A stretch of 64,000 nt of DNA, from the NCBI GenBank assembly GCA_035645695.1, contig DASQMC010000063.1, forward strand, positions 35,154-99,153, in the 5' to 3' direction. A program made the position numbers and the translations under genes. The notes beneath the pieces were generated by a model, which made no database searches, had not been told where the DNA came from, and saw only the letters and a program-made list of their open reading frames with translations. Shown here in pieces: positions 43,172-52,651 of this stretch; positions within the stretch are counted from its first letter, which is position 1, and each line of letters begins with the position of its first letter. This DNA comes from JAIVJZ01 sp035645695 (GTDB lineage Bacteria; Acidobacteriota; Blastocatellia; Pyrinomonadales; Pyrinomonadaceae).

Positions 43172-44887
43172 ATGGCATTTCGTAGCGTTTCTCTCAGGGT
43201 GTTGATGTCGCTGTGCGTCTCGGCGTGCCTGTCGGCCGCCGTCTTCGCGCAAGGGGCGCAAAAGGCGCAGGGCGGCGCGCTCGGCCGGGTAGATTTTCCC
43301 ACTTCCGGCTCGCGCGCGGCGCAGGAGCATTTCCTGCGCGGCGTCGCGGCGTTGCACTCGTTCTGGTATGAGGAGGCGTTGGAGGCGTTTCAGGCGGCGA
43401 CGAAAGCGGAACCCGACTTCGCGCTCGGATATTGGGGCGAGGCGATGGCGCACAATCACCCGCTCTGGAACGAGCAGGATACGGACGCCGCGCGCAAGGC
43501 GCTCGCGAAAATTCGCGACACGGCAAAGTTGACCGCGCGCGAGTCGGGATACCTGAACGCCGTGAAAGCTCTTTACGGCGAGGGCGATAAGCACGCGCGC
43601 AACCTTGCGTACGTCGCCGCGATGGAGAAACTCTATAGAGATTACCCTGATGATTTGGAAGCGGCCTCTTTCTACGCGCTTTCGCTGCTCGGCGCGGCGC
43701 GGCCGACCGATAAGGGCTATCGCTTGCAGGCGCAGGCCGGGGCAATCGCGCTCGACGTTTACGCGAAGAATCCGAACCATCCCGGCGCGGCGCATTACAT
43801 CATCCACGCCTTCGACGACCCCGAACACGCCATCCTCGCGCTGCCCGCCGCAAGGCGTTACGCCGAGATCGCGCCCGATGCGCACCACGCGCGCCACATG
43901 CCCTCGCACATCTTCATTCAACTCGGCATGTGGCCGGAAGCCGCCGCCTCGAACGAGTCGTCATGGGCGACTTCGGACGCGTGGGTCAAACGGAAAAACT
44001 ATTCCATCGAGCGGCGCGATTATCACAGTCTCAGTTGGCTCGAATACGTCTACTTGCAACAGGGGCGCATACGCGATGCCGAAGCCCAACTCGCGCTCAT
44101 GCAAAAATCCGCCGCCGAACTCGGCGCGCCGATTCGCGGCTCGGCCTACATCTACGCCGTCTTCATCGCCGAGACGGAGCGTTGGGAGTTGATCGATAAA
44201 CTCTTCCCGCAACCGGGCGCGAAGTCTGCCTCGCTTCCCGCGCGGAAGGAACTCGGGGCGGACTCGTGCCACGTCGCCGCCAAACCGGCGAAGGCGAACG
44301 TCATCCCGGCGACGCTCACGGCGCAGACTTCGCGCCCCACGCTCGGGCAGTTGTACGGTAAATACCTGCGCGGGCTGGTGGCGGCGACCAAGAGCACGGA
44401 GGATGCGGATAAGTACGTCGCGGAAATGCGCGCGCTTCGCCAGGAAGCCGATAAGGCGGGGGTATATTTCATCACCCCGGACTTGATCGAAGTGATGGCG
44501 CTCGAAGTCGCGGGGCTGGCGCGCGCAAACGCGGGCAAGTACGACGAGGCAATCGATCTGCTGCGCCGCGCGACCGCGCTGGAAGAGTCGCTTCGGCCGC
44601 CCTCGGGGCCGCCCGACATGATCAAGCCTTCGCACGAGTTGTTCGGCGACGTGCTGCTCAGCGCCGGTCGTCCGGCGGAAGCTGCGGCGCAGTTCCAGAC
44701 TGCGCTCCTGCGCCAGCCCAATCGCCCGCGCTCGCTGCTCGGACTCGCACGCGCCGCCAAAGGCTCCGACCCGAAACTCGCCGCCCGCGCCTACGGCGAT
44801 TACCTGCGCACGCAGGAACGCGCCGACTCGCGCGCCGCCGAACTCGCGGAGGCGCGCGACTACTTGAAACAGGCGAGTGCGCGTTAG
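43172..44887 (+). CDS. Exported TPR repeat protein
   Basis: 571 aa. The signal peptide (MAFRSVSLRVLMSLCVSACLSAAVFAQ) is followed by FPTSGSRAAQEHFLRGVAALHSFWYEEALEAFQAATKAEPDFALGYWGEAMAHNHPLW, the start of a known TPR family of unknown role, and then about eight helical repeats. Conserved His-rich pieces (HPGAAHYIIHAFDDPEHA, HHARHMPSHIFIQLGMWPEAA) are typical of this family and could bind metal. Function unknown. Confidence 0.8.
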   Translation: MAFRSVSLRVLMSLCVSACLSAAVFAQGAQKAQGGALGRVDFPTSGSRAAQEHFLRGVAALHSFWYEEALEAFQAATKAEPDFALGYWGEAMAHNHPLWNEQDTDAARKALAKIRDTAKLTARESGYLNAVKALYGEGDKHARNLAYVAAMEKLYRDYPDDLEAASFYALSLLGAARPTDKGYRLQAQAGAIALDVYAKNPNHPGAAHYIIHAFDDPEHAILALPAARRYAEIAPDAHHARHMPSHIFIQLGMWPEAAASNESSWATSDAWVKRKNYSIERRDYHSLSWLEYVYLQQGRIRDAEAQLALMQKSAAELGAPIRGSAYIYAVFIAETERWELIDKLFPQPGAKSASLPARKELGADSCHVAAKPAKANVIPATLTAQTSRPTLGQLYGKYLRGLVAATKSTEDADKYVAEMRALRQEADKAGVYFITPDLIEVMALEVAGLARANAGKYDEAIDLLRRATALEESLRPPSGPPDMIKPSHELFGDVLLSAGRPAEAAAQFQTALLRQPNRPRSLLGLARAAKGSDPKLAARAYGDYLRTQERADSRAAELAEARDYLKQASAR

Positions 44888-44911
44888 CCCCCTCTGCCTG
44901 AGTGATTGAAG

Positions 44912-45322
44912 ATGACTATTGACGAAATCAGTAAGGGGCTGGCGAGTGGTTTCCATGATGCGCGTGTTCTCCGTATCAGCATTGATTACGAGGCGGGAGA
45001 AGTTACCTTCCTGATCGATGTCGATTTAACTCTGCCGCGCGAAAAAGTTGATGTGCCCGTGCGCCGGGGCGAATTGAAGTTAGAGGGGCTGCTCTATTGC
45101 GTGATTGAGCCGCCTCGCTACTCCCTGTCAAAAGAGTATCTCTTCTCCGAAGATGCTCTCTGGCTGACAGCGGATTCTTCCGACTTCAGTAAGTTAGAGG
45201 AGTTCCCGAAACTGCCTGAGCCGATACCCGATGGCGGCTTCAAACATTGGTTCTATGACAGCAATCACAACTCGTTCATCTATGTCGCAGCGATGAACGC
45301 CGCCTTCCAGTGGTGTGAATGA
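44912..45322 (+). CDS. Orphan protein, AT-rich, cassette-like
   Basis: 136 aa from ATG 44912. Compact, acidic, no signal peptide or membrane segment: GFHDARVLRISIDYEAGEVTFLIDVDLTLPREK looks like a small beta-rich domain, ending in NSFIYVAAMNAAFQWCE. Family not recognised. Codon use is AT-richer than flanking genes. A 38-nt element shared with the other orphan gene starts 13 nt after its stop. It interrupts an otherwise coherent salvage locus, so late insertion as a cassette is likely (inference). Confidence 0.6.
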   Translation: MTIDEISKGLASGFHDARVLRISIDYEAGEVTFLIDVDLTLPREKVDVPVRRGELKLEGLLYCVIEPPRYSLSKEYLFSEDALWLTADSSDFSKLEEFPKLPEPIPDGGFKHWFYDSNHNSFIYVAAMNAAFQWCE

Positions 45323-45334
45323 AGCGTGCCCGTA

Positions 45335-45372
45335 ATCTGACAATGTCATGCAACCCGACCGCTGACAGCTAT
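45335..45372 (+). other. Second copy of the attC-like element
   Basis: ATCTGACAATGTCATGCAAC then CCGACCGCTGACAGCT aligns with the minus-strand element at 17604-17567; both hold ACAATG-NN-ATGCAACCC-R-ACCGC. The outer core is degenerate: ATCTGAC rather than RYYYAAC, and no clean GTTRRRY follows. Confidence 0.4.
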
Positions 45373-45388
45373 CGTTTGACCTGAAACT

Positions 45389-46990
45389 ATGAGAGCGCTC
45401 GATCTCTTTATCATCTTCGGCTATCTCGTCGGCATCACCGTGTTCGGCATCTGGTTCTCCGGCAAGCAGGAGACGACGCGCGACTATTTTCTCGGCGATC
45501 GCACAGTGCCGTGGTGGGCTATCGCCGCCTCCATCGTCGCCACCGAGACTTCGACCATCACGTTCATCTCCGTGCCCGGCGTCGTATTCGCGCGCGGCGG
45601 CAATTTTCAGTTCCTCCAACTCGTCTTCGGCTACATGCTGGGGCGCATCATCATCTCGCTCCTCTTCATCCCATCCTACTTTCGCGGCGAACTCCAGACC
45701 GTCTACCAACTGCTCGAACGCCGCTTCGGCCTCAGGATCAAGATGCTCGCCGCTGCGCTTTTCGTCGTCATGCGCAACATCGCCGACGGCGTGCGGCTGC
45801 TCCTGACGGCCTTCGTGCTCGCGGCCGTCTACGTCGCTTTCCAGCCGAACGCGGACGCCGAGGCGATCACCGTCTATTCGATCATCCTGCTCGGCGTCGT
45901 GATGATCGTCTTCACCTATTTCGGCGGGATGGAAGCGGTCATCTGGGTCGAGGTGGTGCAACTCGGCATCTACATCACGGGCGCGCTGGCCGCCGCCGTC
46001 GTGCTCGCCTCGAACATCGACGGCGGGTTCGGCGGCGCGCTCGCGCTCGGGGGCGCGTTCGACAAGTTCGACGTGTTCGACTTTTCGTTCACGCTGACGA
46101 AGACCTACACGTTCTGGGCGGGACTCATCGGCGGCTGTTTCCTGACCATGAGCACGCACGGCACGGATCAATATCTCGTGCAGCGTTACCTCTGCACAGA
46201 CCGGCCGCGCCGCGCCGCCGCAGCACTTTTGTCGAGCGGCGGCGTGGTGCTCGCGCAGTTCATCGGCTTCCTCTTTATCGGCGCTCTCCTGTTCGCTTTC
46301 TACCAGCCGCAGGCCGACCCGCTCTACGGGAACTTCGCAGGGGCTTGCGCGCGCGTGCAGCCTGATGCGGCCGCGAGATGCGCGAGCGATCCGGCCTTTG
46401 CACAGGCCGCCAGCGCGAATTTTCCCTTCACCGGGGGCGACCGCGTCTTCCCGGACTTCATCACGAAGCATCTGCCGACGGGTTTGTCGGGTCTGGTGGT
46501 GGCGGCGATCTTCGCGGCCGCCCTGTCCTCTTCGCTCAACGCGATTGCGGCCACGGCCGTCAACGATCTTTACAAGCCGTTCGCGCCGCGACGCACGGAC
46601 AAGCATTACCTGCGCGTCTCTCACTGGCTGACGCTCGCGTGGGGCGTCGTACAGATCGGCGTCGCGTTGTTCTTCATGAAAAGAAACCGTTCCGCGCTCG
46701 ATCAGGCGTTGTCCATCGCGGGACTTATCAACGGCCCCGTGCTCGGCATCTTTCTCGTCGGCACATTTCTCCGGCGCGTCAGCGAACCGCCCGCGCTCGT
46801 CGGCATGGTGGTGAGCATCTGCGTCATGTTGTACGTGCGTTTCATGACGCCGCTCGCGTGGACGTGGTATGTGCTGCTCGGCAGCACGGTCACGTTCCTC
46901 GTGGCCTACGCGGTGAGCTTCGCCTTCGCGCCCGCCACGCCCGAGCAACGCGACGAACTCGCGCCCGGCGGCGCGGTCGAGAATCTTTAG
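45389..46990 (+). CDS. Sodium:solute symporter (SSS family)
   Basis: 533 aa, about 13 membrane helices. Conserved parts: LFIIFGYLVGITVFGIWFSGKQETTRDYFLGDRTVPWWAIAASIVATETSTITFISVPG (helices 1-2, sodium-site region), TYFGGMEAVIWVEVVQLGIY, GGCFLTMSTHGTDQYLVQRYLCTD and AAIFAAALSSSLNAIAATAVNDLYKP. Substrate not readable from sequence. Location between murQ and nagZ suggests uptake of MurNAc, GlcNAc, anhydro-sugars or small muropeptides (inference). Confidence 0.93.
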   Translation: MRALDLFIIFGYLVGITVFGIWFSGKQETTRDYFLGDRTVPWWAIAASIVATETSTITFISVPGVVFARGGNFQFLQLVFGYMLGRIIISLLFIPSYFRGELQTVYQLLERRFGLRIKMLAAALFVVMRNIADGVRLLLTAFVLAAVYVAFQPNADAEAITVYSIILLGVVMIVFTYFGGMEAVIWVEVVQLGIYITGALAAAVVLASNIDGGFGGALALGGAFDKFDVFDFSFTLTKTYTFWAGLIGGCFLTMSTHGTDQYLVQRYLCTDRPRRAAAALLSSGGVVLAQFIGFLFIGALLFAFYQPQADPLYGNFAGACARVQPDAAARCASDPAFAQAASANFPFTGGDRVFPDFITKHLPTGLSGLVVAAIFAAALSSSLNAIAATAVNDLYKPFAPRRTDKHYLRVSHWLTLAWGVVQIGVALFFMKRNRSALDQALSIAGLINGPVLGIFLVGTFLRRVSEPPALVGMVVSICVMLYVRFMTPLAWTWYVLLGSTVTFLVAYAVSFAFAPATPEQRDELAPGGAVENL

Positions 46991-47022
46991 TTGTAGACGG
47001 AAGAAGAAAAACGAATATCAAG

Positions 47023-49029
47023 ATGATTAAATTTCGCCCCGTTCAATTCATGCGCAAAGTTTCCCGCTACGGCGCAATCGGCGTCGCGGTTTTTTCGCTG
47101 GCGTTCGCCCCGGCGAGGCTCGCACGCGCGGGAGCGCCGCCCGCACGCGCGACCTTGCCGCCATCGAAGACATCTTCGACCGGGACGGCACCGCAGCGTG
47201 ACGCTACAGCGAACGCCACGCTTCCAATCTTTAAACCTTACACGCGCCACGCTTCGCGGGAGGCTTTGAAGTGGGCGGACGGGGAACTGCGGCGGATGAC
47301 GCTCGACGAAAAGATCGGGCAGTTGATCTCGGTCGGCATCAACGCGACTTTTTTGAATCAGGAAAGCGCGCCTTTCAAGGAATTGCGCCGTCAGGTGGAA
47401 CGTAATCACGTCGGCGGCATCATCCTGTTTCGCGGCGCGGTCTATGATTCCGTACACCTCGTCAACCGGATGCAGCAACTCGCGCGGCGGCCGCTGCTGA
47501 TCTCGGCCGACCTCGAAGCCGGGGCGGGGATGCGCTTCATCGACACGATCAACTTTCCGTGGAACATGGCCGTCGGCGCGACGGGCAACCCGGAATACGC
47601 CCGGCGCATGGGCGAGGCGACGGCGCGCGAGGCGCGCGCTCTCGGCATCCACCAGATTTTCGCCCCCGTCGTGGATGTGAACAACAACGCCGCGAACCCG
47701 GTCATCAACGTGCGGTCTTACGGCGAAGACCCAGCCGAGGTGGCGCGCATGGCCGCCGCATTCACGGAGGGCGCGCAGAGGGGCGGTGTGATCGCGACGG
47801 CGAAACATTTCCCCGGCCACGGCGACACGGCCGTCGATTCGCATCGCGGCCTGCCGGTCATCAACGTCGCGCGCGCGCGGCTCGACACCATCGAACTCGT
47901 GCCGTTCCGCGCCGCGATTGCGGCCGGTGTCGGCTCGGTCATGATCGCGCACATCGGCCTGCCGCAGATCGACCCGACCAAGATCGCCCCGCTCGAAGGC
48001 GCGGCGCAGCGCCGCCCGCATTACGCGGACAGCGAGGTTATAGTCGAGAACGCGACGCTTCCGGCGACGCTCTCCCCAGCGGTCGTCAGCGGAACATTGC
48101 GCCGCGACCTCGGATTCGATGGCCTCATCGTCACGGACGCGTTGGACATGAGCGGGTTGACGATCTATTTCGCGCCGGGCGAGGCGGCCGTGCGCGCCGT
48201 GTTGGCAGGCTCGGACATGCTCCTGAAACCGCCCGATGTGGACGCGGCCGTCCGTGGCCTGCGTGAAGCGGTGGCCGCGGGTCGCCTGACGGAGAAGCGG
48301 ATCGAGGAATCGGCGCGTCGCCTGTTGGCTGCGAAATACGATCTCGGCCTCGTGCGCCAGCGCATCGCGCCGCTCGAAAACATTGATCGCCTCGTCTCAA
48401 GCGACGCGGCGATGAAATTGTCGAACGAGATCGCGGAACACGCCATCACGCTCGTGCGCGACGAAGGCGGGTTGCTTCCACTCGGCAACGATCTGCCCCC
48501 GGGCGACGGCATCTACGTACTCGGTATCACGAACGGCGACGACCGGCAGTGGATCATGAATCCGTTCATGGGCGCGTTCGGCCGCAGGAAGATCGACGGG
48601 GCGGTGCTCGACGACCGCTCATCCGAGAAAGAAGTCGATTTCGTGCTTGACCGCGCGAAGGCCGCCAAGTTAATTATCGTTGCAATGTACGGGCGCGTGC
48701 GCAGCGGCCAGTCCAACAGCGGCGCGCTCCCCGAACCGGGCATGCGCGCGCTCAGGAAGTTGCTCGGGCGCAAAGCCCCTGTCGCAGGCGTGAGTTTCGG
48801 CAACCCGTACCTCTTGCAAAGTTTTCCCGAACTCAAAACTTACATGGTGGCCTACGGCGACATGCCGAGTTTGCAACGCGCCGCCGCGCGCGCCGTCGTC
48901 GGTGAGATTGACATCAGCGGCAAGCTGCCGATCAACCTGCCCGCGCTGCACACGCGCGGTACGGGGATTCAGTTGAAGGCGCGGGCGGGCGCGAAGCCTG
49001 CTGAAGGGAATGCGTCGGACAGTAAATGA
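47023..49029 (+). CDS. nagZ: Glycoside hydrolase family 3, NagZ-type beta-N-acetylglucosaminidase
   Basis: 668 aa. Starts at ATG 47023 or 47050; the latter gives a tight signal peptide (MRKVSRYGAIGVAVFSLAFAPARLARAG). The GH3 barrel holds LDEKIGQLISVGI, LISADLEAGAGMRF, HQIFAPVVDVNNNAANPVINVRSYGEDP, the NagZ-specific KHFPGHGDTAVDSHRGLP loop (Asp-His acid/base, near 261-275) and the nucleophile Asp in VTDALDMSG (near 372). A second alpha/beta domain (to about 650) makes it a two-domain, exported enzyme like Bacillus NagZ. It overlaps the next gene as ATGA. Confidence 0.92.
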   Translation: MIKFRPVQFMRKVSRYGAIGVAVFSLAFAPARLARAGAPPARATLPPSKTSSTGTAPQRDATANATLPIFKPYTRHASREALKWADGELRRMTLDEKIGQLISVGINATFLNQESAPFKELRRQVERNHVGGIILFRGAVYDSVHLVNRMQQLARRPLLISADLEAGAGMRFIDTINFPWNMAVGATGNPEYARRMGEATAREARALGIHQIFAPVVDVNNNAANPVINVRSYGEDPAEVARMAAAFTEGAQRGGVIATAKHFPGHGDTAVDSHRGLPVINVARARLDTIELVPFRAAIAAGVGSVMIAHIGLPQIDPTKIAPLEGAAQRRPHYADSEVIVENATLPATLSPAVVSGTLRRDLGFDGLIVTDALDMSGLTIYFAPGEAAVRAVLAGSDMLLKPPDVDAAVRGLREAVAAGRLTEKRIEESARRLLAAKYDLGLVRQRIAPLENIDRLVSSDAAMKLSNEIAEHAITLVRDEGGLLPLGNDLPPGDGIYVLGITNGDDRQWIMNPFMGAFGRRKIDGAVLDDRSSEKEVDFVLDRAKAAKLIIVAMYGRVRSGQSNSGALPEPGMRALRKLLGRKAPVAGVSFGNPYLLQSFPELKTYMVAYGDMPSLQRAAARAVVGEIDISGKLPINLPALHTRGTGIQLKARAGAKPAEGNASDSK

Positions 49030-51620
49030 AAATCGCACATATCGTCAGGCTCATGCGCGCCGCGCCCGTAAAACATTCGTCTAATTCGATGTCGCCCCAA
49101 TTTTCAAACACACACGATGGATTTATGTCCCGGCTCGTGCGGCGGGAGATGCGCCGCCGCCCCTGCGTCGTCCTCTGCCTCTCGCTCATAATCTTCGCGG
49201 GGCAAACGTTCGGGAGAACTTTGCCCGTCGTCGCGCCTGCAAGCGTCGGGATGTCTGCGGAGCGGCTGGCGCGCATCGACGCAGCCGTCGCGGAATCAAT
49301 CGCGCGCAAGGAGACGCCCGGCGCGGTGGTGCTTGCGGCGCGTCGCGGGCGCATCGTGTGGCGCAAGGCTTACGGGGCGCGCGCCGTCGCGCCGCAACGC
49401 GAGACGATGACGGCCGACACCATCTTCGACGCCGCGAGTTTGACGAAGGTCGTCGCGACGGCCACCAGCATCATGATCCTCGTCGAGCGCGGGCAGCTTC
49501 GCCTGAGCGACCCGCTCTCGCGTCACCTGCCCGGCATGACCGACGGCGGGCGCGAGCGCATCACCATCGAAGAGCTCCTCACACACCGCGCTGGCTACGC
49601 GCCCGACTTCGACCTGCGCGAACAATGGACGGGTTACGACGAGGCGATGAAGCGGCTGGCGACGGAACGCCTGCGCCACGTTGCGGGCACGCGTTTCGTC
49701 TACAGCGACATCGGCTACATCGCGCTCGGCGAAGTGATCAAGCGTGTGTCGGGCGATGCGCTCGACGTGTTCGCGCGCAAGAACATCTTCGAGCCGCTCG
49801 GCATGCGCGACACAAGTTTCAACCCGCGCGCCGCGCTCCGGCCGCGCGTCGCGCCGACCGAGCAGCGACGCGCGCAGGCCGCGTACCTCGGCGGCAAGCC
49901 GGAAACCGTCGGCGCGGAAGGCGACCGCTGGCTGCGCGGCGAGGTGCACGACCCGACGGCTTTTCGCATGAGCGGCGTGGCCGGGCATGCCGGTCTCTTC
50001 TCGACGGCCGACGACCTGGCCATCTACTCTCAGATGATCCTGAACGGCGGCGCTTACAAGGGCGTGCGAATTTTGAGTCCGCTCGGCGTCGCCGAGATGA
50101 CGCGCCCGCGCGCCGTGGCGGACGACGGTTCGGCGCGCGCTCTCGGTTGGGATGTGGCAAGCGGTTTCTCTTCCAACCGCGGCGATCTCTTCCCGCACGG
50201 CTCGTTCGGCCACACGGGATTTACCGGCACTTCGCTCTGGCTCGACCCTTCGAGCCAAATGTTCATAGTCTTCCTGAGCAACCGCGTGCACCCGGACGGC
50301 AAGGGAGACGTGGGCGAGTTGCGCGGGCGCATCGCTTCAATCGTCGCATCGTCGCTGGCTGACGCGACGACCGAGGGCGCGCGCACGGAGTCCGCGCGCT
50401 TCGCCTCCGAGACGTTGCTGAGTCTCGCGCAGTTGAACGGCGCGCGAGGCTCGAACGCGAGCGTTAACACGCCGACGCCGCTCGACGCAGACGTGTTGAA
50501 CGGCATAGACGTGCTCGCGCGCGACAACTTCCGGCAACTGGCGGGCTTCAAACGCATCGGCCTCGTCACTAACCACACGGGGCGCGACCGCCGCGGGCGA
50601 CAGACGATAGACGTGCTGCGCGAGGCCGCGAACGTCAAACTGGCGGCGCTGTTTGCGCCCGAACATGGCATCCGCGGCCTGTTGGACGATAAAGTGTCGG
50701 ACACGAAAGACGAGCAGACCGGCTTGCCGATCTACTCGCTTTACGGCGAGTCGCGCCGTCCGAAGCCGGAGCAGTTGCGCGAACTCGACGCCATCGTCTT
50801 CGATATTCAGGACATCGGCGCGCGCTTCTACACGTACATTTCCACGCTCGGCAACGTCATGGAAGAGGCCGCGCGCGCGCGCATCCCCGTCTACGTGCTC
50901 GACCGCCCGAACCCTATTCGCGGCATCGACACGGAAGGCCCCGTCGCCGACGACGACAAACTTTCCTTTACGGGCTATCACACGATCCCCGTCAGGCACG
51001 GCATGACCATCGGCGAACTCGCGCGGCTGTTCAACGCGGAGCGCAAGATTAATTGCGACCTGCGCGTGATAGAGATGGAACGCTGGCGGCGCGGGATGTG
51101 GTTCGACGGCACGGGGCAGACGTGGGTGAACCCCTCGCCGAACATGCGCAGCCTCACGCAGGCGACGCTCTATCCCGGCGTCGGGCTGCTTGAGACGACG
51201 AACGTGTCGGTCGGGCGCGGCACGGACACTCCGTTCGAGTTGGTCGGCGCGCCGTGGATTGACGGCCAGCGCCTGGCGAGTTATTTGAATGAACGGCGGA
51301 TCGCGGGCGTGCGTTTCGTGCCCGTGCGGTTCACGCCGCGCGCCTCCGTCTTTCAGGGCGTCGAGTGCGGCGGGGTCAATCTCGTCGTCACGGACAGGAC
51401 GCAGTTGCGCCCGGTCTATGCCGGACTGGAGATCGCGGCCGCCTTGCGCCGCCTGCACCCGGATGACTGGCAGATCGAAAAATACGGCCGCCTGCTCGCC
51501 AACGCCGACACGCTCGAACGACTCAGGCGCGGCGAGACGCCCGAACAGATCGCGCTCTCGTGGCAGCCGCGCCTCGAAGAGTTTCGCCGCGCCCGCATGC
51601 GCGCGTTGATCTATCGTTAA
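49026..51620 (+). CDS. Fused AmiE-like serine hydrolase and NamZ-like exo-muramidase
   Basis: 864 aa from ATG 49026; ATG 49125 gives a more ordinary N-terminus. Signal or anchor segment PCVVLCLSLIIFAGQTFG. Module 1 (about 70-430) is a class C beta-lactamase fold: SxxK in DAASLTKV (near 139), YSDIGY, and HTGFTGTS near the end, matching AmiE/YbbE-type enzymes. Module 2 (about 490-864) is DUF1343/GH171: GLVTNHTGRDRRG, LFAPEHGIRGLLDDKV, VFDIQDIGARFYTYISTL, VLDRPNPI, WVNPSPNMRSLTQATLYPGVGLLE and RGTDTPFELVGAPWI, matching NamZ/YbbC. In Bacillus subtilis these are separate genes in one operon with nagZ and murQ. Confidence 0.88.
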   Translation: MKIAHIVRLMRAAPVKHSSNSMSPQFSNTHDGFMSRLVRREMRRRPCVVLCLSLIIFAGQTFGRTLPVVAPASVGMSAERLARIDAAVAESIARKETPGAVVLAARRGRIVWRKAYGARAVAPQRETMTADTIFDAASLTKVVATATSIMILVERGQLRLSDPLSRHLPGMTDGGRERITIEELLTHRAGYAPDFDLREQWTGYDEAMKRLATERLRHVAGTRFVYSDIGYIALGEVIKRVSGDALDVFARKNIFEPLGMRDTSFNPRAALRPRVAPTEQRRAQAAYLGGKPETVGAEGDRWLRGEVHDPTAFRMSGVAGHAGLFSTADDLAIYSQMILNGGAYKGVRILSPLGVAEMTRPRAVADDGSARALGWDVASGFSSNRGDLFPHGSFGHTGFTGTSLWLDPSSQMFIVFLSNRVHPDGKGDVGELRGRIASIVASSLADATTEGARTESARFASETLLSLAQLNGARGSNASVNTPTPLDADVLNGIDVLARDNFRQLAGFKRIGLVTNHTGRDRRGRQTIDVLREAANVKLAALFAPEHGIRGLLDDKVSDTKDEQTGLPIYSLYGESRRPKPEQLRELDAIVFDIQDIGARFYTYISTLGNVMEEAARARIPVYVLDRPNPIRGIDTEGPVADDDKLSFTGYHTIPVRHGMTIGELARLFNAERKINCDLRVIEMERWRRGMWFDGTGQTWVNPSPNMRSLTQATLYPGVGLLETTNVSVGRGTDTPFELVGAPWIDGQRLASYLNERRIAGVRFVPVRFTPRASVFQGVECGGVNLVVTDRTQLRPVYAGLEIAAALRRLHPDDWQIEKYGRLLANADTLERLRRGETPEQIALSWQPRLEEFRRARMRALIYR

Positions 51621-51664
51621 GGATTTTATCGCTAATCAAGGACAGGGAATTGAGGAGAACTTCG

Positions 51665-52651
51665 ATGCGTAAAGTTTGGAGAGCCGCGTCGCTCATGTTG
51701 GCGCTGCTGCTCGTCGCGCCGTCGCACGCCTTCGCGTGGCACGATACGGGACACATGCTCGTCGCCCAGATCGCGTATGTGAATTTATCGCCCGCGGCCA
51801 AATCGCGCGTCGATAAACTGCTCAACGCGCCGCAGGGGGGGCGGCGACCGCTCATACACCTGTGCGCCACTTATTACACGCCCGCCTGCGATAAGATTTA
51901 CGACCCCGTTACCATCGCCGTCTGGATGGACGATTTCAAGGGCGACTCTCTGAACGACGAGTATGAGAACTGGCACTACATCAACTACAGGCCGATCTTC
52001 GACGGCATCCCCGTGCGCCCCGAGGTCGGGCCGGAGCCGACGAACATCCTCGACCGCATCAACTGGTGCATCAACACGCTTCGCCGCGGCACCGGGCGCG
52101 ACAAGACGGACGCCGAAACGCTCGGCTTCCTCTATCACCTCGTCGGCGACGTGCATCAACCGCTCCACACCGCCACGCGCTACTCGGCCAAAAACCCTGA
52201 GGGCGACGCGGGCGGCAACGGTTTCGCCATCCAGATGCCGCCCGAGGCGCGCATCAGAAATTTACACGCCTTCTGGGACGCGGCCGGCGGGCGGTTCGGG
52301 TTCGAGAGTCCACGGCGTCCGCTCGACGCGGCGGCGCGCGCGCGGCTCAACGCGCAGGCCGAAGAGATCATGAAAGCCAACCCGGCGGAGAAGCTCGCGG
52401 CGTCTGCGAGCGAACTCGAACCGCTGCGCTGGATCGAAGAGAGCAACACGATTGCGCGGCAGGTCGTCTATCCGAAAGCGCGCGAGGGCGAAACGCCTTC
52501 CGCCGCCTACACGCAGGAGGCGCAGAGAATCTCCGGCGAGCGCATCGCTTTGGCCGGATACCGTCTCGCGCGGGTGCTCAACATGCTTTTCGTGGAGAAG
52601 GTAACTCCGGCGAGCGCCGCGCCCGCCGTCGCGCCGTCTCCGAAAAATTAA
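51665..52651 (+). CDS. S1/P1-type zinc nuclease
   Basis: 328 aa. The signal peptide ends AFA before WHDTGH, so the mature protein would begin with Trp25, the N-terminal tryptophan that binds the zinc cluster in S1/P1 nucleases. Other ligands: WMDDFKGDS, NWHYINYRP, FLYHLVGDVHQPLHTATRYS, GDAGGNGFAI and NLHAFWDAAGGRFGF. It would degrade single-stranded DNA or RNA in the periplasm or outside the cell, perhaps for phosphate or nucleotide gain. It starts 45 nt after the fusion gene. Confidence 0.94.
   Translation: MRKVWRAASLMLALLLVAPSHAFAWHDTGHMLVAQIAYVNLSPAAKSRVDKLLNAPQGGRRPLIHLCATYYTPACDKIYDPVTIAVWMDDFKGDSLNDEYENWHYINYRPIFDGIPVRPEVGPEPTNILDRINWCINTLRRGTGRDKTDAETLGFLYHLVGDVHQPLHTATRYSAKNPEGDAGGNGFAIQMPPEARIRNLHAFWDAAGGRFGFESPRRPLDAAARARLNAQAEEIMKANPAEKLAASASELEPLRWIEESNTIARQVVYPKAREGETPSAAYTQEAQRISGERIALAGYRLARVLNMLFVEKVTPASAAPAVAPSPKN

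Noticed and set aside
45194..46948. Minus-strand frame of 584 codons antisense to the sodium symporter
   Set aside because: Charged low-complexity translation with no domain; the plus-strand symporter is unambiguous.
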